52,004 nucleotides of DNA from an uncultured Mollicutes bacterium (GCA_900550145.1 URRF01000006.1:1-52004), one strand, 5' to 3'; counted from the stretch's first letter, positions 32,253-41,342 are shown. The notes: generated by a model not told the origin, from the sequence alone. A program made the numbers and translations.

Positions 32253-34706
32253 ATGATAACTATAAATAATATAAATAAGTATTTTAATAGAAGAAAAAAG
32301 AATGAAATACATGTAATAAATAATACTAGTTTAGAATTTGATAATACTGGTTTAGTTGCGCTTTTAGGACCTTCTGGTAGTGGTAAAACAACACTTTTGA
32401 ATGTGATTGGTGGTCTTGATAAAGTAAATAGTGGAAATATATTTATAAATGGTAAAAAAATAACAAGATTTAGTACATCTAAAATTGATGAGATTAGGAA
32501 TTTGAATATTGGTTATATATTTCAAAATTATAACTTAATAGATGATTTAAGTGTATTTGATAATGTGGCAATAACTCTTAAGATGATTGGAATAAAAGAC
32601 AGTGAAGAAATAAAAAATAGAGTAAATTATGTTTTGCGTGCTCTTGGTATTTATAAGTATAGAAATCGTCTTTGTAGTATGCTTTCTGGGGGTGAAATGC
32701 AAAGAGTTGCAATAGCAAGAGCAATTGTTAAGAATCCAAGTATAATTATTGCTGATGAACCAACTGGTAATTTGGATAGTAAAAATACAATTGAAATAAT
32801 GAATATAATAAAGTCAATATCAAAAACTAAATTGGTAATACTAGTGACACATGAAAAAGAGCTTGCTTACTTTTATGCATCAAGAATAATTGAATTAAAA
32901 GATGGCAAAATAATTGGAGATAAAATAAATAAACATGATAATGATCTTGATTATAAAATTGATAATAAGATTTATTTAAAAGATATTAAGAATCATAATA
33001 AGATTTTTAGTAATAATTTAAATATAGATTATTATAATGATGAAAATGATAAATTAAATATTAAAATAGTAGTAAAAAGAGGCAATATTTATGTAGAATG
33101 TGATAGTAAAAAGATTGAAGTAATTGATGAAGATTCATCTATTGAACTTGTTAATGATACATATAATAGAATATCTAAAGATGAGTATGAGAATTATAAC
33201 TTTGATTTTGATCAGGTAATAAATAATAATTATAAATTAAAATATACTTCTATATTTAATATATTTTCTTTGATAAAAAATGGATTTAAGAAAATTAAAG
33301 GTTATAGTTTTTTGAGGAAAATATCTTTGGTTGGATTTTTTATATCTGCAATGTTTGTTGTTTATTCTGTATGTAATATAGCGGGAATTTTAAATATAAA
33401 AGATGAAGATTTTGTTTCTCAAAATAAAAATTATTTAACAATAATGTCTAAAAATATATCAAGGGATGAATTCGATAAATACGAAAGTATGGATAATATA
33501 AATTATATATTACCAAGTGATTCAAAAGTAATATTTATGGTTCCTTATAGTGATTATTATCAAACTTCTCAGTTAATTGATCATTTATCTGGATCTTTAT
33601 CTAGTTTAAATATGATTAGTGATAAGGATTTAATATATGGTAGGATGGCTAAGAGTAAAGAAGAGGTTGTTGTAGATAAATTAGCTATTGAAAGAATGTT
33701 TAAAAGAAAAATGGCTAAATTAGCAGGAGTGTTAAAATATAGTGATATGCTTGGTAGGATTATAACTATTTCTAATATGAAAGAATTTAAAATAGTTGGT
33801 ATAACAGATTTAAAAAGTAATTCAATATATGTTGATGATGGGAATTTTATAAATATACTTGCTAATTATAAAGATAATGGTGGATATTTTGATAATGGCG
33901 GATATTTTGACTATAATGAAATGATACCTACTTATGATGGTGAAAAGTTTGCAGATTATGAATTGTTTAAAGATCAGATAACATTAAAAAGAGGTGAATA
34001 TCCAGTAAATGATTATGAAGTAATAGTGAATTATAGATATAGTGATTTATATCAAATAGGAAAGTCAATTGATAAAAAAGTAAATAATGTTAAGTTAAAA
34101 GTAGTTGGATATTATGATTCTCTTTATACTGAAAAACTATTAACAAATAATAATACTATAAAATATAGTATGTTAGATAATTCAAGTAATTTAACTATTT
34201 ATTCTAAGAATAAAGAAGAAACTATTTCTTATTTTAAATCAAATGGAATTTATATAATTGATACTTATGAAAAAGAAAAAAGTGATTATATTAATATGAA
34301 AAGAGAATCAATGACTACATCAATAATAATCGCATCTATTGTACTTTTAATATCATTAGTAGAAATATATTTGATAATTAGAGCTTCATTCTTATCTAGA
34401 ATAAAAGAAGTTGGTATATTAAGAGCAATAGGTGTAAAAAGAATAGATATATATAAGATGTTTTTAGGTGAGATTATAGATATAATGTTAATGTTGTCAG
34501 TACCTGGATTTATATTTATGAATTATATATTAAAGAGTTTAATTGATAGTAATTTTTTAACATTAAATTTTAATATTAATTCATTTACTATGATTGCATC
34601 TCTTATATTAATTGTTTTATTTAATACCTTATTTGGATTACTTCCTGTTTTTGGTGTTATAAGAAAAACACCACAGAGCATTTTAAGTAGAATTGATGTT
34701 GACTAA
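32253..34706 (+). CDS. ABC transporter ATPase fused to FtsX-type permease (second of pair)
   Basis: This 817-residue protein has the same order as its neighbour: an ATPase (about 1-225: GPSGSGKTT, LSGGEMQRVAIA, IIIADEPTGNLD, LVTHEKEL), a ~120-residue linker, one membrane helix (~355-378), a large extracytoplasmic part and three C-terminal helices. The permease core motif SFLSRIKEVGILRAIGVKR is typical of FtsX-like permeases. A short direct duplication occurs in the outer domain (GGYFDNGGYFD). GAGGTG in the end of the first gene serves as its ribosome binding site. Confidence 0.87.
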   Translation: MITINNINKYFNRRKKNEIHVINNTSLEFDNTGLVALLGPSGSGKTTLLNVIGGLDKVNSGNIFINGKKITRFSTSKIDEIRNLNIGYIFQNYNLIDDLSVFDNVAITLKMIGIKDSEEIKNRVNYVLRALGIYKYRNRLCSMLSGGEMQRVAIARAIVKNPSIIIADEPTGNLDSKNTIEIMNIIKSISKTKLVILVTHEKELAYFYASRIIELKDGKIIGDKINKHDNDLDYKIDNKIYLKDIKNHNKIFSNNLNIDYYNDENDKLNIKIVVKRGNIYVECDSKKIEVIDEDSSIELVNDTYNRISKDEYENYNFDFDQVINNNYKLKYTSIFNIFSLIKNGFKKIKGYSFLRKISLVGFFISAMFVVYSVCNIAGILNIKDEDFVSQNKNYLTIMSKNISRDEFDKYESMDNINYILPSDSKVIFMVPYSDYYQTSQLIDHLSGSLSSLNMISDKDLIYGRMAKSKEEVVVDKLAIERMFKRKMAKLAGVLKYSDMLGRIITISNMKEFKIVGITDLKSNSIYVDDGNFINILANYKDNGGYFDNGGYFDYNEMIPTYDGEKFADYELFKDQITLKRGEYPVNDYEVIVNYRYSDLYQIGKSIDKKVNNVKLKVVGYYDSLYTEKLLTNNNTIKYSMLDNSSNLTIYSKNKEETISYFKSNGIYIIDTYEKEKSDYINMKRESMTTSIIIASIVLLISLVEIYLIIRASFLSRIKEVGILRAIGVKRIDIYKMFLGEIIDIMLMLSVPGFIFMNYILKSLIDSNFLTLNFNINSFTMIASLILIVLFNTLFGLLPVFGVIRKTPQSILSRIDVD

Positions 34707-34728
34707 TTGTTATGTAAAACGTTATAAT
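34699..34728 (+). promoter_or_regulatory. Sigma-A-type promoter
   Basis: TTGACT (34699-34704), an 18-base spacer and TATAAT (34723-34728). The -35 overlaps the end of the ABC gene. Confidence 0.65.
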
Positions 34729-34750
34729 TAAGTTATAAGTAGGTGATAAA

Positions 34751-35149
34751 ATGGAAAATCGTAATAAACCTTATTATATTGATTATTCTAAATCAGCAGA
34801 AAATTTAAAAAAGAATTCATTAAAAAAACAAGATGATGAACTTGCTATATTTCCAGGTGCTAATAGGGCTAAAGAAAACTCATTAAAAGTTACATCTGTA
34901 AAATATGGTAAGAGAATTAATCCTAAAAAAATGGGTAAAAAGGCCTTGGAAGCTATAATGGTTATTGTATCTCTTGCTCTAGCAGGATGTAGTATTTATA
35001 AATATATTGAATATATAAAAGAAAGAAATGATTATATAATGAATTCTGTTGATGAATTTGGAACAGGTAATCCTAATGAAAATTATGATTGGTATGATGG
35101 AATGGATTATGGAATAGGAAATGAACCAAAGTCAAGGGGGGACCGTTAA
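34751..35149 (+). CDS. Single-pass membrane protein of unknown function
   Basis: This 132-residue protein has a basic N-terminal half, one membrane helix (about residues 75-95, AIMVIVSLALAGCSIYKYI) and a short acidic tail rich in Asn, Asp, Tyr and Gly. LAGC within the helix looks like a lipobox, but its position so far from the N-terminus argues against a lipoprotein. It has its own promoter and is coupled to the next gene by TAATG. No family is recognised. Confidence 0.65.
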   Translation: MENRNKPYYIDYSKSAENLKKNSLKKQDDELAIFPGANRAKENSLKVTSVKYGKRINPKKMGKKALEAIMVIVSLALAGCSIYKYIEYIKERNDYIMNSVDEFGTGNPNENYDWYDGMDYGIGNEPKSRGDR

Positions 35150-35391
35150 TGAGAGATTATGATTCTATAAGTGAAATTGAAATGGATAATAAAACTTATG
35201 CTGTTGTTGAAAATGTAAATTGCGATGGTAAAGATTATTTGTTGTTAGTTAATCAGGATGATAACGAAGATATGTTGTGTTTAAGGGCTAAGCTTGATGA
35301 TAGATTAAAGCTTGATAAACTTGATAGTGAAACTGAACTTACAAAAGTTTTGGAGTGCATTTGTAAGAAGCATGGTATTAATGCAGAATAA
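35149..35391 (+). CDS. Small DUF1292-like protein
   Basis: The 80-residue acidic product has a beta-rich pattern (YAVVENVNCDGKDYLLLVNQ) like DUF1292/YrzB-family proteins, which have no firm biochemical role. The start overlaps the previous stop by one base, and GGGGGGACCG lies upstream. A terminator follows. Confidence 0.6.
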   Translation: MRDYDSISEIEMDNKTYAVVENVNCDGKDYLLLVNQDDNEDMLCLRAKLDDRLKLDKLDSETELTKVLECICKKHGINAE

Positions 35392-35397
35392 TTATTT

Positions 35398-35418
35398 AAA
35401 GACATCAAATGTCTTTTT
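35398..35418 (+). terminator. Intrinsic terminator
   Basis: AAAGACAT (35398-35405), CAA loop, ATGTCTTT (35409-35416), then T. Confidence 0.9.
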
Positions 35419-35466
35419 TTAGTTGTTCTTTTATTGTATAATAATACTATTGAAAGGAGTGATATT

Positions 35467-36435
35467 GTGGTAAATTCAAATAAAATAAAGGAACTTATAA
35501 ATGAATCAAGTGAAGTATTTATAACACCTCATAAAAACATTGATTTAGATGCACTCGGATCTTCTCTTGGATTATATTATATTGCTAATCATTTTAATAA
35601 AAAGGCCTATATAATAATAGATGATGAAAATAAATCTAAGGAAGTTATTAGAGCAATATCAACTACTCAAAAATTAGGTAATATTGTAATAAGTACATAT
35701 GATGAGATAAAAGATAAAATTGATTCTAAGTCATTACTTATAATAACTGATACTAATAAAGCATCTAGGGTACAAAATGAGAAATTACTAAAAATAAAAA
35801 ATAAAATCTTAATAGATCATCATGTTAAAAGTGATGATACAATAAATAATTTAAGTTATGAATATGTTGAGGTAAATGAATCAAGTGCAACGGAAATAAT
35901 AATGGATTTGATAGATGGATTAAATGTTTATATTCCGCCTTATATTTCAACTATAATGTTATCTGGAATATATGTTGATACAAATGGTTTTATGATAAAA
36001 ACTAATGAAAATACTCATTTGTGTAGTGCTAATTTATATAAGTTTGGTGCTGATAATATAGAAGCACAGTATTTATTAAAACAAGATTTTGGTGAATTTA
36101 AAAGAAGACAAAAACTTATTAATAATACAGAGTTTTATAAAAATATTGCAATATCTATAGAAGATGAAAAGATATATCATAATAGTGAGCTAGCAAAAGC
36201 ATCAGATGTATTATTAACATTTAATGATGTTGAGATTTCTTTTGTAATAGCAAAGATAGATGAAGATACAGTAGGTGTAAGTGCTAGATCACTAGGAAAT
36301 ATTGATGTTGAGAAAATAATGAAACAGTTTGGTGGTGGTGGTCATAGGACTGATGCTGCGACGCAAATTAAAGGTATAACTGTTTTAGAGTTAAGAAATA
36401 AATTATTAAATTATTTAGAGGGTGTATTAAAATGA
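35467..36435 (+). CDS. Stand-alone DHH/DHHA1 phosphoesterase in the gdpP position
   Basis: This 322-residue protein contains the DHH domain motifs ITPHKNIDLDALGSSLGL, LIITDTN and LIDHHVKSD, and the DHHA1 motif FGGGGHRTDAA. Order and neighbours (before rplI and dnaB) are those of GdpP, the c-di-AMP phosphodiesterase. The usual N-terminal membrane helices, PAS and degenerate GGDEF domains are missing. I start at GTG 35467 with AAAGGAG at normal spacing; the frame extends upstream to a TTG at 35434 but only into the promoter. It may hydrolyse c-di-AMP or short oligonucleotides (NrnA-like). Confidence 0.85.
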   Translation: MVNSNKIKELINESSEVFITPHKNIDLDALGSSLGLYYIANHFNKKAYIIIDDENKSKEVIRAISTTQKLGNIVISTYDEIKDKIDSKSLLIITDTNKASRVQNEKLLKIKNKILIDHHVKSDDTINNLSYEYVEVNESSATEIIMDLIDGLNVYIPPYISTIMLSGIYVDTNGFMIKTNENTHLCSANLYKFGADNIEAQYLLKQDFGEFKRRQKLINNTEFYKNIAISIEDEKIYHNSELAKASDVLLTFNDVEISFVIAKIDEDTVGVSARSLGNIDVEKIMKQFGGGGHRTDAATQIKGITVLELRNKLLNYLEGVLK

Positions 36436-36875
36436 AAGTAATATTTATAAAAGATGTTAAAGGACAAGGTAAGAAAGATGAAATAAAAGAGGTAAAAGAT
36501 GGATATGCTATGAATTATCTTATTAAAAATAAGTATGCAGTAGCGTATACTCAAACTAGTAATAAAATACTAAGAAATGAGCAAGAAAAGAGAAAAGAAA
36601 TAGAAAATGAGGAAATAAAGAAGGCAGAAGTTTTAAAAGAACAATTAAGTAAAATATCAATTAAGTTTAAGGTTAAAACAGGGGAATCTGATAGAGTATT
36701 TGGAAGTATAACTCCAAAGCAAATAAAGGAAGAACTTGATAAGATGGGTTATAGTATTGATAAGAAAAAAATAAAAATTAATGAATCAATATCGAGTTTG
36801 GGACATCATATAGTTGATATTGAATTATTTAAAAATATAATTGCTAAGTTAGATATAGAATTAATAAAAGAATAG
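36432..36875 (+). CDS. rplI: 50S ribosomal protein L9
   Basis: L9 is a two-domain protein at the L1 stalk base. The N-terminal domain has MKVIFIKDVKGQGKKDEIKE and VKDGYAMNYLIKN; the C-terminal domain has VFGSITPKQIKEEL. Length 147. Its ATG overlaps the preceding TGA. Confidence 0.96.
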   Translation: MKVIFIKDVKGQGKKDEIKEVKDGYAMNYLIKNKYAVAYTQTSNKILRNEQEKRKEIENEEIKKAEVLKEQLSKISIKFKVKTGESDRVFGSITPKQIKEELDKMGYSIDKKKIKINESISSLGHHIVDIELFKNIIAKLDIELIKE

Positions 36876-36885
36876 AGGTGATGAT

Positions 36886-38223
36886 GTGAATACAAAAACA
36901 GAACCACATAATTTAGAGGCGGAACAATCTGTATTAGGTGCTGCTTTTATGTCTAAAAGTGCATTGCAAAAAGTATGTGAGGATCTATCAAGTGAATCAT
37001 TTTATTTGGATGCGCATAGTAAGATTTATGATGTTATAAAAGAATTATATAATACTAATGTAGCAGTAGATATAACTACAGTTACAGATAGGTTAAAATC
37101 AAAAAAATTATTGAAGCAAATAGGAGATGTTGATTATTTATTAGAAATAGTTAATTCTGTTCCTACTGCATCAAATGTTGATTATTATATAAATATAGTA
37201 AATGAAAAAGCAATTTTAAGAAATTTAATAAGTACAGCAACTTCTATTGTATCAGAAGCATATATGGGTGATGCTACTATTAATGAAACATTAGATGATG
37301 CAGAAAGAAAAATATTAGGTGTAGTTAAGAATAGAAAATCGGGAGAGTTTAAACCGATTCAGGAGGCATTAACTAATGCACAATTAAATTTAGAAAAATT
37401 ATCTGAATCAGGTGGAGAAATAACAGGAATACCAAGTGGATTTTATGATTTAGATAAAGTTACTACCGGTTTTCATGAAAATGAACTTATTATTTTAGCA
37501 GCACGTCCAGGTATGGGTAAAACTGCAATAGTATTGAATATAGTAGTAAATGTTGCACTTGCTACTAAAAAGAATGTTGCTGTATTTAACCTTGAAATGA
37601 ATGCTGAACAACTTGCTATGAGAATGATTTCATCAGCAGGTCAAATAGATGGATATAAAATAAGGACGGGTAAATTAGAACATAGTGATTGGAAGAGAGT
37701 TAATGAGGCAATTAGTCAACTTGCTGAAACAAATATTAAAATAGATGATACTCCTGGAATAACTATTGGAGAAATAAGAGCAAAATGTAGAAGATTAGCG
37801 GCTACTGAAAAGGGATTATCATTAATTGTAATAGATTATTTACAGCTTGTATCAACGACATCAAAATATGCAGGAAATCGTCAGCAAGAAGTAGCAGAAA
37901 TAAGTAGGGCTTTAAAAACTTTAGCACTAGAATTAAAAGTGCCAATTATTGCATGTGCTCAGTTATCACGTGCTGTTGAGGGAAGAGAAGACAAAAGACC
38001 ACTTATGAGTGATTTAAGAGAATCTGGATCTATAGAACAAGATGCAGATATAGTTGCGTTCCTTTATAGAGATGATTACTACAATAAAGAAGCAAGGATG
38101 GATGATAATAATAGTGTTGTTGAATTTATAATAGGTAAAAATAGAAATGGACAAACTAAAACAGTAGAATTATTATTTAAGAAAAATACATCTACATTTA
38201 TAGGATATAAAAAAGAAGAATAG
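36886..38223 (+). CDS. dnaB: Replicative DNA helicase
   Basis: This hexameric helicase unwinds DNA at the fork. The N-terminal domain begins TEPHNLEAEQSVLGAAF; the RecA-like domain has Walker A ARPGMGKTA, IVIDYLQLV and the C-terminal SDLRESGSIEQDADIV with an arginine-finger region. Length is 445. The start is GTG behind GAGGTGATG. Order rplI-dnaB is standard in Firmicutes. It carries no intein. Confidence 0.96.
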   Translation: MNTKTEPHNLEAEQSVLGAAFMSKSALQKVCEDLSSESFYLDAHSKIYDVIKELYNTNVAVDITTVTDRLKSKKLLKQIGDVDYLLEIVNSVPTASNVDYYINIVNEKAILRNLISTATSIVSEAYMGDATINETLDDAERKILGVVKNRKSGEFKPIQEALTNAQLNLEKLSESGGEITGIPSGFYDLDKVTTGFHENELIILAARPGMGKTAIVLNIVVNVALATKKNVAVFNLEMNAEQLAMRMISSAGQIDGYKIRTGKLEHSDWKRVNEAISQLAETNIKIDDTPGITIGEIRAKCRRLAATEKGLSLIVIDYLQLVSTTSKYAGNRQQEVAEISRALKTLALELKVPIIACAQLSRAVEGREDKRPLMSDLRESGSIEQDADIVAFLYRDDYYNKEARMDDNNSVVEFIIGKNRNGQTKTVELLFKKNTSTFIGYKKEE

Positions 38224-38232
38224 GTGAATTAA

Positions 38233-39969
38233 GTGAAGGTAAAAGTATTAGCAAGTGGATCAAAAGGAAATGTTACTTATGTAGAAGAAGGAAATACAAA
38301 AATACTAATAGATATAGGTATGCGTTCATGTTATGTAGAAGAAAAATTATTGGAAATGAATATAGATCCAAAAGAAATAGATGCAATATTAATCACACAT
38401 ATTCATAAAGATCATACATTGGGAATACATACATTTACAAGGAAGTATAATACTCCTACATATATATCTAGTGGTATGGAAAGTGATATTGATTCTGTTA
38501 ATAAGGTATTTATAAGAAAAGAAATGAATATAAAAGAAATAAATGTAAAGGTTATAAAAACATCTCATGACGTTGAGTCATATGGATATATTTTAAACGA
38601 TGAATTAGTTTATATTACAGATACTGGTTATATAAATAATAAATATTTTGATATGTTAAGAAATAAAAAAATATATGTTATGGAAAGCAATCATGATATA
38701 GAAATGTTAGAAGAAGGGCCTTATCCATATCATTTAAAGCAAAGAATTTGGAGTTCAAAAGGTCACTTGTCAAACAAAGTAAGCGCTGAATATTTATCTG
38801 AACTTATAGGAAGTAATACAAAATGTGTAATACTTGCACACTTGAGTGAAACAAATAATAATGAGAAAAAAGCATTAGATGAATATATGAAAAAAGATGT
38901 CAATAGCAAAGTGGCATGTGAAGTTGCAATAACAACAGATTTTGTCTTGATTATGGGAGAAATCACGTCTAATGCAAAAGTAAATATTGATAAAATTGTA
39001 AGAGACACAATCAGAGATATTGGATATGATAATGTAGAGTATGGATTTGATTGTGATAATTGTAACGTGATTATTAACATAGATGAACAATCAACAGATA
39101 TTGCTTTAGGAGTAGATAAATATAAATTAGATAAAGTAAATAAATCGTCAGATTTGATAGGTGCAGGTGATCAGGGGATGATGTTTGGATATGCAACGGA
39201 CGAAACAAGTGAAATGATGCCATATCCTATTTATTTGGCTCATAAGTTAACAAAAAGGCTTACCGAGGTAAGAAAGAATGGAATACTTAAATACTTAAGA
39301 CCAGATGGAAAAAGTCAAGTTACAGTAGAATATGATTCAGATGATAAGCCAGTAAGAATTGAAGCAGTTGTAATAAGTACACAGCATAATTCGGAAATTT
39401 CACAAGAACAATTGCACAAAGACATAAGAAAATATGTAATAGATAGTACCATACCCCCCAATATGGTTGATTCTAAAACTAAGTATTATATCAATCCGAC
39501 AGGAAGGTTTGTAATAGGAGGACCACATGGTGATAGTGGACTTACAGGGCGAAAAATTATTGTAGACACATATGGAGGATATGCTCGTCATGGTGGTGGC
39601 GCTTTTTCGGGAAAGGATTGTACAAAGGTAGACCGTTCAGCAGCTTATGCAGCAAGATATGTAGCTAAAAATATTGTAGCAGCAGGAATTGCTGAAAAAT
39701 GCGAAATTCAGTTATCATACGCAATTGGTGTTGCACAGCCAACTTCAATAATGGTTGATACATTTGGAACAGGAAAGGTTAGTGATAGCAAATTAATACA
39801 AATTATACGAAATAAATTTGAACTATCACCATATGGAATTATAAAATTTTTTGACCTAAGGAGGCCTATTTATAAACAGGTAGCAGCATATGGACATTTT
39901 GGTCGAAATGAGTTGGAACTTCCATGGGAAAAAACAGATAAAGTATCTGAAATTATAAAAGAACTTTAG
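38233..39969 (+). CDS. Chimeric ORF: metallo-beta-lactamase (YycJ-like) joined in frame to N-terminally truncated MetK
   Basis: Residues 1 to ~215 are a YycJ/WalJ-like metallo-beta-lactamase with LASGSKGNVTYV, the metal motif THIHKDHTLG and HLSETNN. From ~216 the sequence is S-adenosylmethionine synthetase: VACEVAITTD, GYATDETSEM, DGKSQVTVEYD, GRFVIGGPHGDSGLTGRK and GGGAFSGKDCTKVDRSAAY, to a normal C-terminus. The first ~38 MetK residues, including the GHPDK motif that binds ATP and metal, are missing, as are the last ~35 residues of the hydrolase. The join at about 38,880-38,905 lies where both families could encode LDEYMKKD, so a short stretch of shared DNA could have mediated recombination or an assembly error. 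MetK activity is not expected from this product. Confidence 0.85.
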   Translation: MKVKVLASGSKGNVTYVEEGNTKILIDIGMRSCYVEEKLLEMNIDPKEIDAILITHIHKDHTLGIHTFTRKYNTPTYISSGMESDIDSVNKVFIRKEMNIKEINVKVIKTSHDVESYGYILNDELVYITDTGYINNKYFDMLRNKKIYVMESNHDIEMLEEGPYPYHLKQRIWSSKGHLSNKVSAEYLSELIGSNTKCVILAHLSETNNNEKKALDEYMKKDVNSKVACEVAITTDFVLIMGEITSNAKVNIDKIVRDTIRDIGYDNVEYGFDCDNCNVIINIDEQSTDIALGVDKYKLDKVNKSSDLIGAGDQGMMFGYATDETSEMMPYPIYLAHKLTKRLTEVRKNGILKYLRPDGKSQVTVEYDSDDKPVRIEAVVISTQHNSEISQEQLHKDIRKYVIDSTIPPNMVDSKTKYYINPTGRFVIGGPHGDSGLTGRKIIVDTYGGYARHGGGAFSGKDCTKVDRSAAYAARYVAKNIVAAGIAEKCEIQLSYAIGVAQPTSIMVDTFGTGKVSDSKLIQIIRNKFELSPYGIIKFFDLRRPIYKQVAAYGHFGRNELELPWEKTDKVSEIIKEL

Positions 39970-40057
39970 TTAAGTGAAAAATACATAACATAGAACTAAA
40001 GGTTAGATAAGATTGAACTATAGCTGGTTTAGTAAAGTTACAGTTGAGTTTATAGTA

Positions 40058-40093
40058 ATAGTAACACAAAAGATAGGGGAGAAGCGTTACTAT
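40058..40093 (+). promoter_or_regulatory. Hairpin enclosing the ribosome binding site of the first XRE gene
   Basis: ATAGTAAC (40058-40065) is perfectly complementary to GTTACTAT (40086-40093). The loop holds the AGGGGAG site and the right arm includes the first two bases of the ATG at 40092. It could gate translation, or be an operator. Confidence 0.55.
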
Positions 40094-40412
40094 GGAGAAG
40101 GAAACGAAACCCGGTACAAGGGTAAGGTATGCCAGAGAATTAAATCATTTCACGCGTGAGGAACTTGCAGAGTATGCTGGGATATCAACAAAGTTTTTGT
40201 ATGAAATAGAAAATAACCATAAAGGTATGTCTGCACATACATTATTAAATATCTGTAAAGCATTAGATGTTTCTTGTGATTATATTATGACAGGTGGAGG
40301 TGATTACACTTGTGATCAGGAAGTAATTACAATTATAGAATCTTTTGATGCATCACAAATTCCAAATGTAAAAAAAATTCTTACAGAATTATTAGAACTA
40401 AGCAAATACTAA
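40092..40412 (+). CDS. XRE-family HTH regulator 1
   Basis: This 106-residue protein has a Cro/C1-type helix-turn-helix at about residues 10-65 (RYARELNHFTREELAEYAGI, then KFLYEIENNHKG) followed by a short helical tail. It closely resembles the second XRE protein downstream (shared ISTKFLYEIE and VSCDYI), indicating duplication. A terminator follows, so it is probably monocistronic. Its targets are unknown; proximity suggests the agr-like genes. Confidence 0.87.
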   Translation: MEKETKPGTRVRYARELNHFTREELAEYAGISTKFLYEIENNHKGMSAHTLLNICKALDVSCDYIMTGGGDYTCDQEVITIIESFDASQIPNVKKILTELLELSKY

Positions 40413-40439
40413 TAATATATGGTTTTTCAACCTCCTCTA

Positions 40440-40465
40440 AGCTGCCTGAAAAGGCAGCTTTTTTT
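40440..40465 (+). terminator. Strong GC-rich terminator
   Basis: AGCTGCCT (40440-40447), GAAA tetraloop, AGGCAGCT (40452-40459), then T. Its GC-rich stem contrasts with the AU/GU stems of the left region. Confidence 0.92.
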
Positions 40466-40661
40466 GAAAGCAAATTAGAATACTAAAATATTGGAAAAGA
40501 TGGTTTTAAAAATGTTATTTAATTACAGATAAAAGTAATGTTTTTTGTGATAAATCATATAAATGATTAATTTAACACATAATAAATTCGTGTTCGTTAA
40601 AATATATGTTGCATTGGTGATACTGTGTATAATAATAGATAGTAGAATAAGGGGATAAGAT

Positions 40662-40979
40662 ATGAATTATATGCACTCAAGTGAAAAAATAAAAGGCCTC
40701 AGAATACACCAAGGTTATACGGTTGAACAATTGGCGGAAGAGGCAAATATTTCAACTAAATTCTTATATGAAATTGAAGCAGGTAGGAAAGGGTTTTCGG
40801 CAAATGTGTTATATAAAATTTCTAAAGCACTAAACGTTAGTTGTGATTACATATTAAATGACAGTAATCAACAAACGGTTCCTGATTTTATTATCGAATT
40901 AGTGAAAAAATTAGATAGTAAAGAACAGGTCGCAGTGGAGCACATTTTGGTGGAAATAATCAGACTGAGAGAAGAATAA
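40662..40979 (+). CDS. XRE-family HTH regulator 2
   Basis: This 105-residue paralog of regulator 1 has the HTH at about residues 9-63 (GLRIHQGYTVEQLAEEANIS, KFLYEIEAGRKGFSA). The C-terminal ~35 residues form an acidic helix with hydrophobic heptads. A ~200-base gap with a TATAAT-like box precedes it. It is followed after 24 bases by regulator 3. Confidence 0.87.
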   Translation: MNYMHSSEKIKGLRIHQGYTVEQLAEEANISTKFLYEIEAGRKGFSANVLYKISKALNVSCDYILNDSNQQTVPDFIIELVKKLDSKEQVAVEHILVEIIRLREE

Positions 40980-41003
40980 GTTTAATACCTGGAGATAAAT
41001 ATA

Positions 41004-41342
41004 ATGAAATACGATTATTTAGATTATGAGCAAATTAAAAAAATGGGAGAGAGGATAAAAATAAGTAGAAAAAGCAATAATATGACACAAAGTGAATTGG
41101 CTGATATTTTGGGAATATCAGCAGATCAGGTCTCAAATATTGAATTAGGAAAAAGTGCCTGTAAAATAGATCATATATACTTGTTGATGCAGGTATTGGA
41201 TATATCGGCTGATTATTTGTTTGGAAATTTTGTAAATACAAATGTAGTGCGGGTAACTGACGAGCAAATAATAAATATGGCAACGAAAACAAATAAAAAG
41301 ATGAAAATGATAATATATGAGTTACTTATGCTTATGGCATAG
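41004..41342 (+). CDS. XRE-family HTH regulator 3
   Basis: This 112-residue protein has the HTH at about residues 14-68 (SRKSNNMTQSELADILGI, QVSNIELGKSACKI). It is more distant from the first two. The end of the gene forms the left arm of a long terminator stem. Confidence 0.85.
   Translation: MKYDYLDYEQIKKMGERIKISRKSNNMTQSELADILGISADQVSNIELGKSACKIDHIYLLMQVLDISADYLFGNFVNTNVVRVTDEQIINMATKTNKKMKMIIYELLMLMA

Noticed and set aside
34960..34995. Lipoprotein signal (LAGC) in the membrane protein at 34751
   Set aside because: The motif is ~80 residues from the N-terminus, inside a helix preceded by a long basic domain, so signal peptidase II processing is unlikely.
1..38223. Possible genetic code 4 (TGA as Trp), suggested by mollicute-like traits
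   Set aside because: All genes read through with TGG as Trp, no in-frame TGA needs suppression, and TGA ends two genes.
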